Below are positions 21,501-33,065 of a DNA stretch of 64,000 bases, one piece after another. The notes beneath the pieces were generated by a model. The model made no database searches. It saw only the letters and a list, made by a program, of their open reading frames with translations, and was not told the origin of the DNA. Made by a program: the position numbers and the translations under genes. Numbering within the stretch: the stretch's first letter is position 1; each line of letters starts with the position of its first letter. Source of the DNA: Alviniconcha marisindica (taxonomy: Eukaryota; Mollusca; Gastropoda; Provannidae); assembly GCA_018857735.1 (NCBI GenBank), contig JABMCL010001116.1, forward strand, positions 1,042,501-1,106,500, given 5' to 3'.

Positions 21501-24500
21501 GCCCAATGAATAGTAAGGTCAACCCAACCAAATACGTTACAAGAAAAAACGACACTGATGGGAGCTATTATGGTGACCCCAATTCTTTGGACCCAGGTGT
21601 GGTTGCCTGATCACAGCAATACGGTAAACCCAGTCAAATAAATTTGAGATGAGAAGAATAAGACCTTTGAATTTGATGGATTGCCAGTATCAGGGGTGAC
21701 CCTGACTACATTCCGCTCTTCATCAGACTCCAAGCTAAGCACTGCTGAGCAGCTTTCTACGCCTGCAGCTGATTCCGCCAGGCGGAGGGACAAGTTTAAA
21801 CAGACTCATTTCCTGGTCAGAAAAATATGCATGATATGTAATGACAAGGGAGGTCATGACAAAGCCGCTTTCTTTCTGTGCATGCTGCTTCATTCCCAGG
21901 CTGAATCGGGCTAGGTTTCACTGTGTTTTCACAGTGTCTGCTCTGCAGTGAGTTATTCTTGTATTTATCTTCCTTCTTCCGCTTGACGCTACTATCTTCC
22001 TCTGCTACAAATCCCAGTTTATTGTCTGTTAAGTTGGTTGCAAATTGTGTATAATGTCTATATTATATATATACTCAGGCAAATACCTGTGTGTGCATGT
22101 ATGCACTTACAATAGTTTCTCTTGACAAGATTTTGCACTGTAGAAATACTCTGATTATTATCATTATTATTAAACACTGAAAGAGAATGATAATAGTAAT
22201 ATTGACTTTAAAAGTGTATGGAAAAAAGCTGATATCCTCTGTTCATTTCTGAGTGTCTGAAAGAGAATGATAATAGTAATATTGACTTTAAAAGTGTATG
22301 GAAAAAAGCTGATATCCTCTGTTCATTTCTGAGTGTCTGAAAGAGAATGATAATAGTAATATTGACTTTAAAAGTGTATTGAAAAAAGTTGATATCCTCT
22401 GTTCATTTCTGAGTGTCTGAAAGAGAATGATAATAGTAATATTGACTTTAAAAGTGTATGGAAAAAAGCTGATATCCTCTGTTCATTTCTGAGTGTCTGA
22501 AAGAGAATGATAATAGTAATATTGACTTTAAAAGTGTATGAAAAAAGCTGATATCCTCTGTTCATTTCTGAGTGTCTGAAAGAGAATGATAATAGTAATA
22601 TTGACTTTAAAAGTGTATGGAAAAAAGCTGATATCCTCTGTTCATTTCTGAGTGTCTGAAAGAGAATGATAATAGTAATATTGACTTTAAAAGTGTATGG
22701 AAAAAAGCTGATATCCTCTGTTCATTTCTGAGTGTCTGAAAGAGAATGATAATAGTAATATTGACTTTAAAAGTGTATGGAAAAAAGCTGATATCCTGTT
22801 CATTTCTGAGTGTCTGAAAGAGAATGATAATCGTAATATTGACTTTAAAAGTGTATGGAAAAAAGCTGATATCCTCTGTTCATTGCTGAGTACATGATTC
22901 TGAGACAGTTAGTGGCTAAGTGTGATGTAGAAAGGGAGTGAATGGGCAGGCAATGCAGCACTCCCTGTGTTTGACCAACAGTACCCAAACCTCCATGTTG
23001 TTGCTGTGCAGACAGTCAAGTTTGCCAGGTGAATCAGCTTCAGCAGGTGGAACTGGCATTGTAAAGTTGTGCTTGAGGATGTTATTTGTTGCCTTGCACA
23101 GATGTGACTGTATGGTTGTGTTGATGTCTTTAAATGTTACACTGGATGGTTTTACAGATGAATTGAAATGACAGTTTCACAGATGAACTGAAGTGATGGT
23201 TTCTTTAGAGTTTAATGACAGCTGCTGTCTTTGTTGCAGTCAAAGTTTAATGACAGCTGCTGTCTTTGTTGCAGTCAAAGTTTAATGACAGCTGCTATCT
23301 TCGTTGCAGTCAAAGTGTTGCTGGACAAGGGAGCTAATCCCAACAGCAGAGACATGCTGGGCAACACACCAATGCATCTTGGTGAGGCACCTTCCTGACA
23401 CCACCAACAGTGGGTTCCATGCCCAGTTCTAAGCCATGCCTCCCTTCTCACAACCTTTCAGTCCCACTGCCCCGAGATACTGCCTTGAAATGGGGACTGC
23501 ACAATGATGAGGCTGATTCCTGCATTTTAGTGAATGATGCTTGTAAAACAGGAATGTTTCATTTGACTGCGGCTGCTATCTGTTGTCATCACTGAATCTG
23601 TGCCATTACTTAGCCTGACTCTGAAACTAGTCAAAGTTGGCCTCAAAAATCCACCAGTCTTTCATTCTCTTGCTATGCACTTTAGTTTTGGCTTCTGAGG
23701 CAAACACAGCAGGCCTGTGTGGCAGAAGTTTAACTGTTATGCTCTGATTGGCCAAAGCTGCATGGGGGGGGTAGCAGCCCAGAACCTTGTGGGTCATCAA
23801 TGTTGGCCTTGCTGATTTTCCATCTCTTCAAGCATTTTACATATTGAACTTTGAAACTGACTTGAGTTGTGGGGTATATGATTAATCATACTCATTTCAT
23901 GGGTTCGGTTTGTAAACGTGCTGAGGCCTCATCCCTTTACAGACCAGCTTATAAGGTTTAAGATGTTGATTATGGCTAGAAAATGAGCAAATTACATTTT
24001 ATTGGTGCAGTTCTTCAACATGATCTGCAACTTTTTTTCTTTTCTTTTTTTCCAGACATTGGCTTGAGTGTAATTTGTGTCATTAGCAGATAATGAACTT
24101 AACCTTTTTTCTTTTCTTTTTTTAACTTACTGCATCCTTAGTTTTACAGTTCCACCAAGGTTATGTTTTCAAATTCTCTTGTATAGAGCATATTTTACTT
24201 ACTTGTTCAGATTTTATTGAAAGAAGAGAGAGCCACTTTACAGTTAAATCACTGCGCATGTTGTTTCAGGATATTTCACCTGAGAAGATTTTTAACTTTT
24301 TGAAGGAAATTAATATTTTTGGAAAAATTTAAATTTGAGATCATTTTTAGATGTTTGTGTTTTCACCTTTTAAGCATGGTTTTAAAACTGTATATATAGA
24401 CCCATTTTAAGACATACACATTATTAAAAATTAAATATATAATATGAGATGTGTATCACCCTTATATAACCGCACCGGTTGACTGGGCGTAAAACACCAA

Positions 24501-27500
24501 CTTACTTACTTACTTGTTGGCTGCTAGTTTATGTTGTTTTTTGGCACTAATTTTATTAAATCCCTTTTTAGCTGCAATCACGGGACAGGTTCCAGTTGTG
24601 ACTCTGCTACTCAAAGCAGGTATGGTGTGTTTTTGTTTCTTATCACTTTTGTCAGTTTTCTGACCCCTGTCAGTGTTGGTGCTGCAGCGTGGTAGCTCAC
24701 CAGGCCTACCACCATTGTTAAAGGGTTCAATCCCTTGGGCTTTTAAATGGATTAATACAAACAGTATGATCACTGAATATCATTTGTAGACAGGTGTTCT
24801 TCTAAAGTGCCACAACAATGACATGGTGTTACAGAAATCTACACTTATTATTACTAGGATGAGAAAACAGCAAGTTACATACCTCAAATAATTTCACAAG
24901 CTGAACAAAACACTCAGTTTTTACTTGAAAAGAGATGCTATGGAGTGCAGTGACTGAGCAGCAGTTGCAGTATTTGTGAAAGTGGTACTGGAGCAGTAAC
25001 GCTGCAGTACATGCGTTACTTTAGACATTACGTTATACAGTATACAGGCACCTTTCACCTGGAACATTATACAGTATACAGGCATCTTTCACCTGGAGCA
25101 GTAACAGTGTAATACATGTGTTCTGTTACTTTAAACATTACAGTATACAGGTGTTTTTCACCTGGCGCAGTAACACTGCAGTACATGTGTTACTTTAGAC
25201 ATTACAGTATACAGGCATCTTTCACCTGGGGCTGGAGCAGTAACACTGCAGTACATGTATTGTGTTACTTTGGACATTACAGTATACAGGTGTTTTTCAC
25301 CTGGCGCAGTAACACTGCAGTACATGTGTTACTTTAGACATTACAGTATACAGGCATCTTTCACCAGGAGCAGTAACACTGTAATACATGCGTTGTGTTA
25401 CTTTGGACAATTACAGTATACAGGTGTTCTTCACCTGGCACAGTAACACTGCAGTACATGTGTTACTTTAGACATTACAGTATACAGGCATCTTTCACCA
25501 GGAGCAGTAACACTGTAATACATGTGTTACTTTAGACATTATATTATACAGTATACAGGCATCTTTCACCTGGAGCAGTAATACTGTAATACATGTGTTG
25601 TGTTACTTTAGACATCATATTATACAGGTGTTCTTCACCTGGCACAGTAACACTGCACTACATGTGTTACTTTAGACATTACAGCATACAGGCATCTTTC
25701 ACCAGGAGCAGTAACACTGTAATACATGCGTTACTTTAGACATTACATTATGTGGGCATTTTTCACCTGGGGCAGTAACACTGCAATATACATACTGTTA
25801 CTTTGGACAATACAGTACAGAAATTTTCACCTGCAATGGAGCCGAGTTACACTGCTTGTTTCTACAGCTGACGTCATCAGTTCATGTGATGATGTTGATC
25901 AAGGTTGAACTGTCTGTGTGTGGCTTGTTGCAGGAACGGATGTGAAGTCAGTGGACAAGAGTGGTCGCACCCCGCTGCATTTGGCCAAAGCGCGGCTGAG
26001 AGTGCTTTCCCACAATGCAACCTGTAGCTCTTCACAGCTAAAGGAGGAGATCTTGCAGGTCAAAAGACGGCCATACATTGTCACACAGATAGGCAGCAGC
26101 TCACCTCTTCCACTGTTTTGTTCCATTCCTCTCTGGGTTGCCTCACTATTTTGTTCCGTTCCTCTCTGAGTTGCCTCGCTATTTTGTTCCATTCCTCTCG
26201 AGTTGCCTATTTTGTTCCATTCCTCTCTGGGTTGCCTCACTATTTTGTTCCATTCCTCTCTGAGTTGCCTATTTTGTTCCATTCCTCTCTGGGTTGCCTC
26301 ACTGTTTTGTTCCATTCCTCTCTGGGTTGCCTCACTATTTTGTTCCATTCCTCTCTGGGTTGCCTCACTATTTTGTTCCATTCCTCTCTGAGTTGCCTCA
26401 CTATTTTGTTCCATTCCTTCTCTGGGTTGCCTCACTGTTTTGTTCCATTCCTCTCTGGGTTGCCTCACTATTTTGTTCCATTCCTCTCTGAGTTGCCTCA
26501 CTGTTTTGTTCCATTCCTCTCTGGGTTGCCTCACTATTTTGTTCCATTCCTCTCGAGTTGCCTCACTATTTTGTTCCATTCCTCTCTGGGTTGCCTCACT
26601 ATTTTGTTCCATTCCTCTCGAGTTGCCTACTTTTTTGTTCCATTCCTCTCGAGTTGCCTCACTGTTTTGTTCCATTTCTCTTGAGTTGCCTCACTGTTTT
26701 GTTCCATTTCTCTGGAGTTGCCTCACTATTTTGTTCCATTTCTCTGGAGTTGCCTCACTATTTTATTCCATTCCTCTCTGGGTTGCCTCACTGTTTTGTT
26801 CCATTCCTCTCTGAGTTGCCTATTTTGTTCCATTTCTCTCTGGGTTGCCTCACTATTTTGTTCCATTCCTCTCTGAGTTGCCTATTTTTGTTCCATTCCT
26901 CTCGGGTTGCCTCACTGTTTTGTTCCATTCCTCTCTGAGTTGCCTCACTGTTTTGTTCCATTTCTCTGGAGTTGCCTCACTATTTTGTTCCATTTCTCTG
27001 GAGTTGCCTATTTTATTCCATTCCTCTCGGGTTGCCTCACTGTTTTGTTCCTTTCCCTCTCTGAGTTGCCTATTTTGTTCCATTTCTCTCGAGTTGCCTC
27101 TCTATTTTGTTCCATTTCTCTCTGAGTTGCCTATTTTGTTCCATTTCTCTCGAGTTGCCTCACTATTTTGTTCCATATCTCTCGAGTTGCCTCACTATTT
27201 TGTTCCATTTCTCTCCGAGTTGCCTCTTGTCTACTTTTTCTCACTGTCTTCACTCAGCTTCTGTTACAGAGCTCTTCCATGTTCGGAGGATGGGCAGGAG
27301 GACCCTGGGGAAGAGATCCTTTCAGGACATCAGACTTGTCATCTGGAACTTTCTTCCTCTCTCTCTCTGTCAGGCACTCCTCATCACTCTTTTAGATTGA
27401 AAGTGAAAACCCACCTCTTCTCTTCTGCATACTGATGTGTCATTTCTTTCTTCTCCGCCAACCCATCACAAATAAAGCATGTATTTGTAGCATGTTTCAG

Positions 27501-28099
27501 GGAGGGAGGGGGTTGTGTGCAAATGTGTGCTGATATGCTTGTGATTTTGTGTGTGCATGATGAATGCATCTGAAGGCCTTTGTATGCACCCTGGGCTCTG
27601 ACAACATAACTGGACCAGACTTTAATCAGGAGTTAGGTGTCATCGTCACCCTCGATATGTCATCCGCCTGCCATGCTTTTGGATGAGCAGAGCGGAGAGT
27701 GGTTGTCTTTAGAAGGCCAGGTGTGAACGCAGTATCCTTGTGCTGTGCTGGTGTGAATGGCCTCACAATGTCATATCATGTGAACATACGCTTTTGCACC
27801 GATATGGATTTCCTATAAATTCCCCATGATGGTGCTGCTTGTTTGATTTTAAGGGGATCACCTGGCGTGCTACTAAAGTTATACGTGGATTACTCTGATC
27901 ATCATGCGTGGTGCTGCAGGTGTTGGAGATGATGAAGACTTACCTCAGCATGTCTGGCAGTGGGGTGACCACAGAGCAGGTGGACGAGCTATGCCAGCGG
28001 CTGGAGCAGAGCAACACCCGGGAAGAGGTCAACGCTGTCAACATGCTGCTGGCCGACTTCACCAGCATGAGCATCAGAAAGGACACGGACCCCGGCTAG
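18571..28099 (+). CDS. ANKRD54: Ankyrin repeat domain-containing protein 54
   Basis: In mammals ANKRD54 (Liar) is a nucleocytoplasmic shuttling adaptor that binds Lyn, Btk and HCLS1. Exons: 18571-18663, 19449-19683, 20499-20546, 21234-21332, 23310-23381, 24572-24619, 25934-26058, 27920-28099. Phases close and give 299 aa against 300 in human. The N-terminus keeps the acidic SSSSSEGE motif. A basic stretch (HRQQRLKEFKLGK, residues 90-102) sits where the vertebrate NLS lies. Four ankyrin repeats cover about 109-239, with TALHFAASQGNELIV, NTPMHLAAITGQVPVV and GRTPLHLAKARL. The C-terminal helical region has VDELCQRLEQ and LLADFTSMSI, matching the region that holds the vertebrate export signal. 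Exon 2 ends at a weak donor (GTGACT); reading on meets a stop within four codons. The exon 5 acceptor is triplicated and intron 7 carries a 1.1 kb minisatellite. Confidence 0.95.
19811..19980. mobile_element. Degraded dispersed element related to 55210-55639
   Basis: Shares TTTGACATCATAAA, a block ending in CTGYATGTGT and ATGGCTGCACCCTGA, in the same order, with the interior of the 55210-55639 element. Ends are not defined. It lies in ANKRD54 intron 2. Confidence 0.5.
20039..20212 (-). mobile_element. SINE-like element with 16-bp target-site duplication
   Basis: Flanked by TGATTTAGACATTGAT at 20023-20038 and 20213-20228, a perfect 16-base duplication. Same family as 12003-12177, also on the minus strand, here with an (ATC)n tail. 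It lies in ANKRD54 intron 2, antisense to the gene. Confidence 0.9.
22178..22885. repeat. 80-bp tandem repeat, nine copies, ANKRD54 intron 4
   Basis: Nine nearly identical units containing CTGAAAGAGAATGATAATAG and GAAAAAAGCTGATATCC. The few differences between copies suggest recent homogenisation. It does not resemble either flanking exon. Confidence 0.95.
23210..23316 (+). repeat. Triplicated 3' splice site before ANKRD54 exon 5
   Basis: A 35-base unit (TTTAATGACAGCTGCTGTCT plus TTGTTGCAGTCAAAG) occurs three times, giving equivalent acceptors before 23240, 23275 and 23310. Only the last leads into the ankyrin reading frame. The first two give GTC AAA GTT TAA and stop at once. Confidence 0.92.
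24450..24516 (+). mobile_element. 3' end of a SINE-like element with ACTT tail
   Basis: GGTTGACTGGGCGTAAAACA followed by CCAA and a (CTTA)n tail. Similar tails occur at about 60105-60142 (TTGACTGGGCGTAAAGCACC) and, more diverged, 34105-34148 (TGGTGTAAATCACC). The 5' ends cannot be defined. Confidence 0.55.
24985..25830. repeat. Higher-order tandem repeat in ANKRD54 intron 6
   Basis: About 13 units of 55-70 bp built of GCAGTAACACTG, ATACATGTGTTACTTTAGAC, ATTACAGTATACAGG and a TTTCACCTGG block. Two unit types (GTGTTTTTCACCTGGCGC and CATCTTTCACCWGGAGC) alternate, giving a dimeric period of about 120 bp. Confidence 0.9.
26108..27232. repeat. 33-bp minisatellite in ANKRD54 intron 7
   Basis: About 35 units of GTTGCCTCACTATTTTGTTC plus CATTCCTCTCTGG, with shortened units (GTTGCCTATTTTG). 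Apparent open frames on either strand follow from the stop-free unit and are not genes. Confidence 0.95.
27250..27436 (+). pseudogene. Relic of a LINE reverse-transcriptase C-terminus
   Basis: Conceptual translation over two frames gives GKRSFQDIRLVIWNFLPLSL followed, after a frameshift, by VKTHLFSSAY and a stop. Non-LTR ORF2 proteins of many animals end in a similar W-N-LP-L ... FK..LKTHLF pattern. At least one frameshift is present. It abuts the end of the intron 7 minisatellite, which may have grown from its edge. Confidence 0.6.
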
Positions 28100-31000
28100 A
28101 CACGGACGCCAGGGAGACGCAGATCCTGGGTAGATTGGGTCCATGTCAAGTCAATGCTGGGTTTATTTCCCAACGGGACTGTTGCAGATGGCAGATCTGT
28201 TCTGATATTCAGGATTGATCCAGTGTCAGTTGTATCGACACATTTGACTCAGGCCCAGGGTAGACTGGGCAGATCCAGGTGTGAATTGGACTTGCCAGTA
28301 TCACCATCAGCAGACTCTGGATAGATTGCAGATCCTGTGGCATTTGGATTCCCCAAACATTTCTCATCAACACTGACCCTGGGTAAACCAGAACAGTCCA
28401 GTGTCGGCTGGATTCACCATTGGATAGACTCAGTCTCAGTCAGATTCACCATTGGATGGATCCAGCGTCATCTGGATTCACCATTGGCTGAATCCAGTGT
28501 CAGCTGAATTCCTGAAGCTTGATTCTCAACGTAGACCCAGGCTAAACTGGATGAATCCAGTGTGGATTGGAGTCACCAGCATGACTGTCCATAGACTCTG
28601 GGAAGAGTGCATGGATTCTTCTCGCATGTTCAAATGTTTCCATTGCCATAGTCAGATCTGAAGTTTGACTTTCATGATGACATTATCAAGCATTATGTTG
28701 TGTCAGTTTTTCCCCACCCCATTGGTTGTAAGTGTGGTCTTCAGGTACGCTACTTTCATGCTGGCATGACCCCTCGCTAGGACTATGAGAAATGGGGAAT
28801 GGTGGGCAGATCAAATGATTTTACCACTAAAATGATGAGAAAGGGCAGACATGGGGGAGATTTGAAGGACTGATGACCAGGACTTTGAGAACAGCATAAA
28901 ATGATGGACACTGTGAGTAGACTCGATGATTTTCAGCGCTGGTCGGAGTCACTGCCAGAACAGTCCAGAGATTGGGTGGATTTTATGCTGGGTTTATGGT
29001 CCGGAACTTGTATTTGTAAGAACTAGCTGGCTGGGTTTGAAGTTGTCACTCAGGTTTGTATTTTAAAATATGCTAAATGTGAGAGAAGTAATCATGTTAC
29101 CCACATGTACTTTTCTACAGAAAATATTAATGCATTATATGACAGTATCCAAACGTTGAGTGCATATTATATCTATGTGTGTGAGATTTTTCTTGTTTTC
29201 TATTGGTGACGTTGGTCAACTTTTGTAGCTTTACTGTTATTTAGTGAGGTAGGTAGGTATGTCACTATGTTTGCTGCATGACAAAGCATGTTCACACAGT
29301 GACGCTGACAGTGAACATCAGTGCAGGAAATATGCATGCACACCTCAGAAGCCAGCACAATCCAGAGTAACTTCCACACCCAGCAGCAAGAAACGTGTGT
29401 AAAGAAAACTGCCATATGCATTTTACATGATCTAAATTAACTTTTACAAAGCCATCTCAGGAAAGTGTGCATAATATTACAAACACAATTTTGTTTCTTT
29501 CTGGAGATTTGGTCCCAGATTTTACCCCCCACCCCATCCCCTTGCGCAGAATAGTTTTGATTAAGATTTGCTCAGGGCCCAAGAAACTCCCAGTTTGTTA
29601 CTGTACTTCTGGTGCACAAGCATGGTCAGATCAGTCCATTCTCTGACAGCATGATTGTTCATCATTGTACAGCAGGCAACTTTACCAGTCACACTGTTGT
29701 CTGTTCTGCACCAGGTGGATCTTTAACACAGTGGGTCTTTAACACAGGGGCTAAGTCAACAACCAAGAGCCAGCTCTCCTGTGTTGGCATGTCCACAGTG
29801 CATATCATTTACAATAATTCAAAGGCTGTACAATATGCAGGACTAAACTGGAGCCAGAACATTTTTCTGTTCCTGTTTCCAAATCAGCGTATCAGGAGGT
29901 AAATTTTCCCTCCTGTGTACATGCAGTTCCCTGCTCTGGAAATCACAAGACTAACTATACCAAATGTTTTCCATTTTTATTGTCCAATGTTTCAACCAGA
30001 CACAAATCAACACATGGCTGTGATGACAACAACAGCTGAACCTCTCGGCTTAACTTCTGCATCAAGTTCAACAGTCATAATTTGTACCATCTGACAAAAA
30101 TCAACTGTCCGCATCATACATGTACGTCATGGTCAAACAAACCGATTCCTCAAGACCTGCAAACAAAACAAGCGCTAAAAAGAATTCACTAACGCCAGTC
30201 TGAATGCACAATTTTTAATCTGTCAATTAGTGAAGGTGACACATTCCAAATGCATTTAGCACATTTGTGTGCGCAAAGCTTCAGAGGACAATACCCAACG
30301 ATGTACCTCTGCTGCCAACCAATTAAATGCACAGCACAGGTGGGGGGAACAGGGACAGCCCCTTTACAGTCCCCTCAAAACAAGACACAAATACACAGCA
30401 CAGGTGGGGGGAACAGAGACAGCCCCCTTCCAGGCCCCTCAAAACAAGACGCTCAGTCGAAAGAGCATACACTTTGTCAGACTTCAAATTAAACTCTTTT
30501 CTGGGATTATTATAAGTACTGGCAGTTCCTTTTAAAACAAGACACCCAGTATAAAAAGCATACAGTTTGTCAGACTTCAATCCTTCAAATTAAGCTCTTT
30601 TCTGGGATACAGTTTGTCAGACTTCAATCCTTCAAATACAGTTTGTCAGACTTCAATCCTTCAAATACAGTTTGTCAGACTTCAATCCTTCAAATTAAGC
30701 TCTTTTCTGGGTTTATTATAAGTGCTGGTATTCCCTTAAGACACTCAGTCTGAAAAGCATACAATTTGTCACTTCAATCCTTCAAGTTACGCTCTTTTCT
30801 TGGATTATTGTAAGTACTGGTAGTTCCCTTAACTGTGCTCGTAACACATCCTCCTCCAAACCAGGGGCCTAGCAACACATACAAGTACACAGAAACACTC
30901 CTACGGCTTTAGGGTCTCATTTTGGTTGGACTGAAATGACAGCAGCAGACACTACAGCCTGAGGCGTACTACCATAAAGCACAACTGGAAACGTATGGCA

Positions 31001-31653
31001 TCTGAAGGAGTAGTAACAGTCCCATCACAATAGTCAAACATTGGTACTAATTCAAAGACTGCTGCAAGTCATAAACAGCATGCATACAAAAAAATTCCTT
31101 CAAAATTCCCAAACTAAAAGACCATTTCCTCAGACCAGGTTTCCCCAAAAGAATTAAAAAACTGTATGAACCCTGATAAAGTGTGCAGCACACGACTGAA
31201 CATGCTCACATAAAGCCCAGGCTGAAGACTGTGGGGATCTGAATAAACAACACTATACCTGCAGCTCCATACAGCACAGTCAGTTACGTATAATTATCAA
31301 CACCTGAGTACAGCATTATACAGGGGCTATACCATAAAGCAAAAATTGAAAACTGAACTGCTAAGTTTACATTCCATGCCATGTACTGGAGGAAAAAAGA
31401 AACAGCAGTTGAAGCCTCTCCCAGTGGCCACAAGCTGACTTCAGACTAGACGCTGTCAGTAATATGCATGGTGGTTCAAGATTCCCGCAAGCAACTACCA
31501 CATAAACACCGGATAAAAAAAGACGGAAATGTCGGCACACAGTAGGCAATGGTATTAAGCAGCCCAAGAAACTGTACACATTGCACGGTCACATTAGTCC
31601 ACACGTCAAAAATTTGCACAGAGAAAAAAATAAAAGGTGGGTGGTGGTCTGTC
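28100..31653. other. Convergent 3' region of ANKRD54 and CCDC6
   Basis: No further coding exon recognised. About 28100-28600 has loose GATTCACCATTGG / AATCCAGTGT repetition. Short direct repeats occur at 30330-30440 (CACAGCACAGGTGGGGGGAA) and 30430-30840 (CAGACTTCAATCCTTCAAAT and neighbours). I found no AATAAA for ANKRD54 on the plus strand. Minus-strand AATAAA motifs lie at 31654-31659 and 29976-29981. Confidence 0.5.
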
Positions 31654-31659
31654 TTTATT
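31654..31659 (-). terminator. Candidate CCDC6 polyadenylation signal
   Basis: AATAAA on the minus strand, about 4.5 kb after the CCDC6 stop codon. A second candidate lies at 29976-29981. Neither can be chosen from sequence alone. Confidence 0.3.
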
Positions 31660-31934
31660 ACATAATTTACAGTACAAGCACACAAAGCACGTGTAGAAAG
31701 ATGCAACTGCAATCAAAAAGGAGACACACAAGTTCACACAACAGTTGGAAAAAATTCACTTCATCATTCGCATCTTGATATGCAGCTGCAAGCCGATAAG
31801 TAAGGCGTAACATCACAGATAACTTGTCCATACTATGTCAAGTGGAAGAGACACACTGGGCCTGGCCACATCATGCCACATGTTGAAAAACAAAACAACA
31901 ACACAAGAAGTCCAATTATCGTTCAGTATGATAA

Positions 31935-32098
31935 TATCTACACCAAACCTGGCCATGCTCAGTGACAATGTCTACACCAAATCTGGCCATGCTCAGTGAC
32001 AATGTCTACACCAAATCTGGCCATGCTCAGTGACAATGTCTCCACCAAATCTGGCCATGCTCAGTGACAATGTCTACACAAAATCTGGCCATGTTCAA
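31935..32098. repeat. About 39-bp tandem repeat, four copies
   Basis: Unit TCTACACCAAATCTGGCCAT plus GCTCAGTGACAATG. Downstream of CCDC6. Confidence 0.9.
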
Positions 32099-32164
32099 TC
32101 AGCTCAAGGCCTAGCAACCATTTAACCCATTAACCATTTAAGTGACAAGCGATGACAAGGACCA

Positions 32165-33065
32165 ACAACAGCTCAGTGTGGATGGGGAGACTACATCACC
32201 AACAGCTCAGTGTGGTGACTACACTCAGCCAGATGGGATGACTCCATCACCAACAGCTCAGTGAGGTGACTACAATCAGCCAGATGGGGTGACTCCATCA
32301 CCAACAGCTCAGTGAGGTGACTACAATCAGCCAGATGGGGTGACTCCATCACCAACAGCTCAGTGAGGTGACTACAATCAGCCAGATGGGGCGACTCCAT
32401 CACCAACAGCTCAGTGAGGTGACTACAATCAGCCAGATGGGGTGACTCCATCACCAACAGCTCAGTGAGGTGACTACAATCAGCCAGATGGGGTGACTCC
32501 ATCACCAACAGCTCAGTGAGGTGACTACAATCAGCCAGATGGGGCGACTCCATCACCAACAGCTCAGTGAGGTGACTACAATCAGCCAGATGGGGCGACT
32601 CCATCACCAACAGCTCAGTGGGGTGACTACAATCAGCCAGATGGGATGACTCCATCACCAACAGCTCAGTGGGGTGACTACAATCAGCCAGATGGGATGA
32701 CTCCATCACCAACAGCTCAGTGGGGTGACTACAATCAACCAGATGGGGTGACTCCATCACCAACAGCTCAGTGGGGTGACTACAATCAGCCAGATGGGGT
32801 GACTCCATCACCAACAGCTCAGTGTGGTGACTACACTCAGCCAGATGGGGTGACTACATCACCAACAGCTCAGTGTGGTGATACAATCAGCCAGATGGGG
32901 TGACTACATCACCAACAGCTCAGTGGGGTGACTACATCACCAACAGCTCAGTGGGGTGACTACATCACCAACAGCTCAGTGGAGTGACTACACTCAGCCA
33001 GATGGGGTGACTACATCACCAACAGCTCAGTGTGGTGACTACAATCGGCTGGATGGAGTGACAAC
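32165..33065. repeat. About 45-bp minisatellite
   Basis: About 20 units of CCATCACCAACAGCTCAGTG plus RGGTGACTACAATCAGCCAGATGGGGTGA-type sequence. The 207-codon minus-strand frame through it is stop-free repeat, not a gene. Confidence 0.95.

Noticed and set aside
25899..27125. Frames of 124-258 codons on both strands in ANKRD54 intron 7
   Set aside because: Translations of the 33-bp repeat (LFHSSLGCLTI and MEQNSEATREEW types), lying between two well-supported exons.
32191..32814. 207-codon minus-strand frame
   Set aside because: Pure 45-bp repeat (MESPHLADCSHLTELLV), no independent coding evidence.
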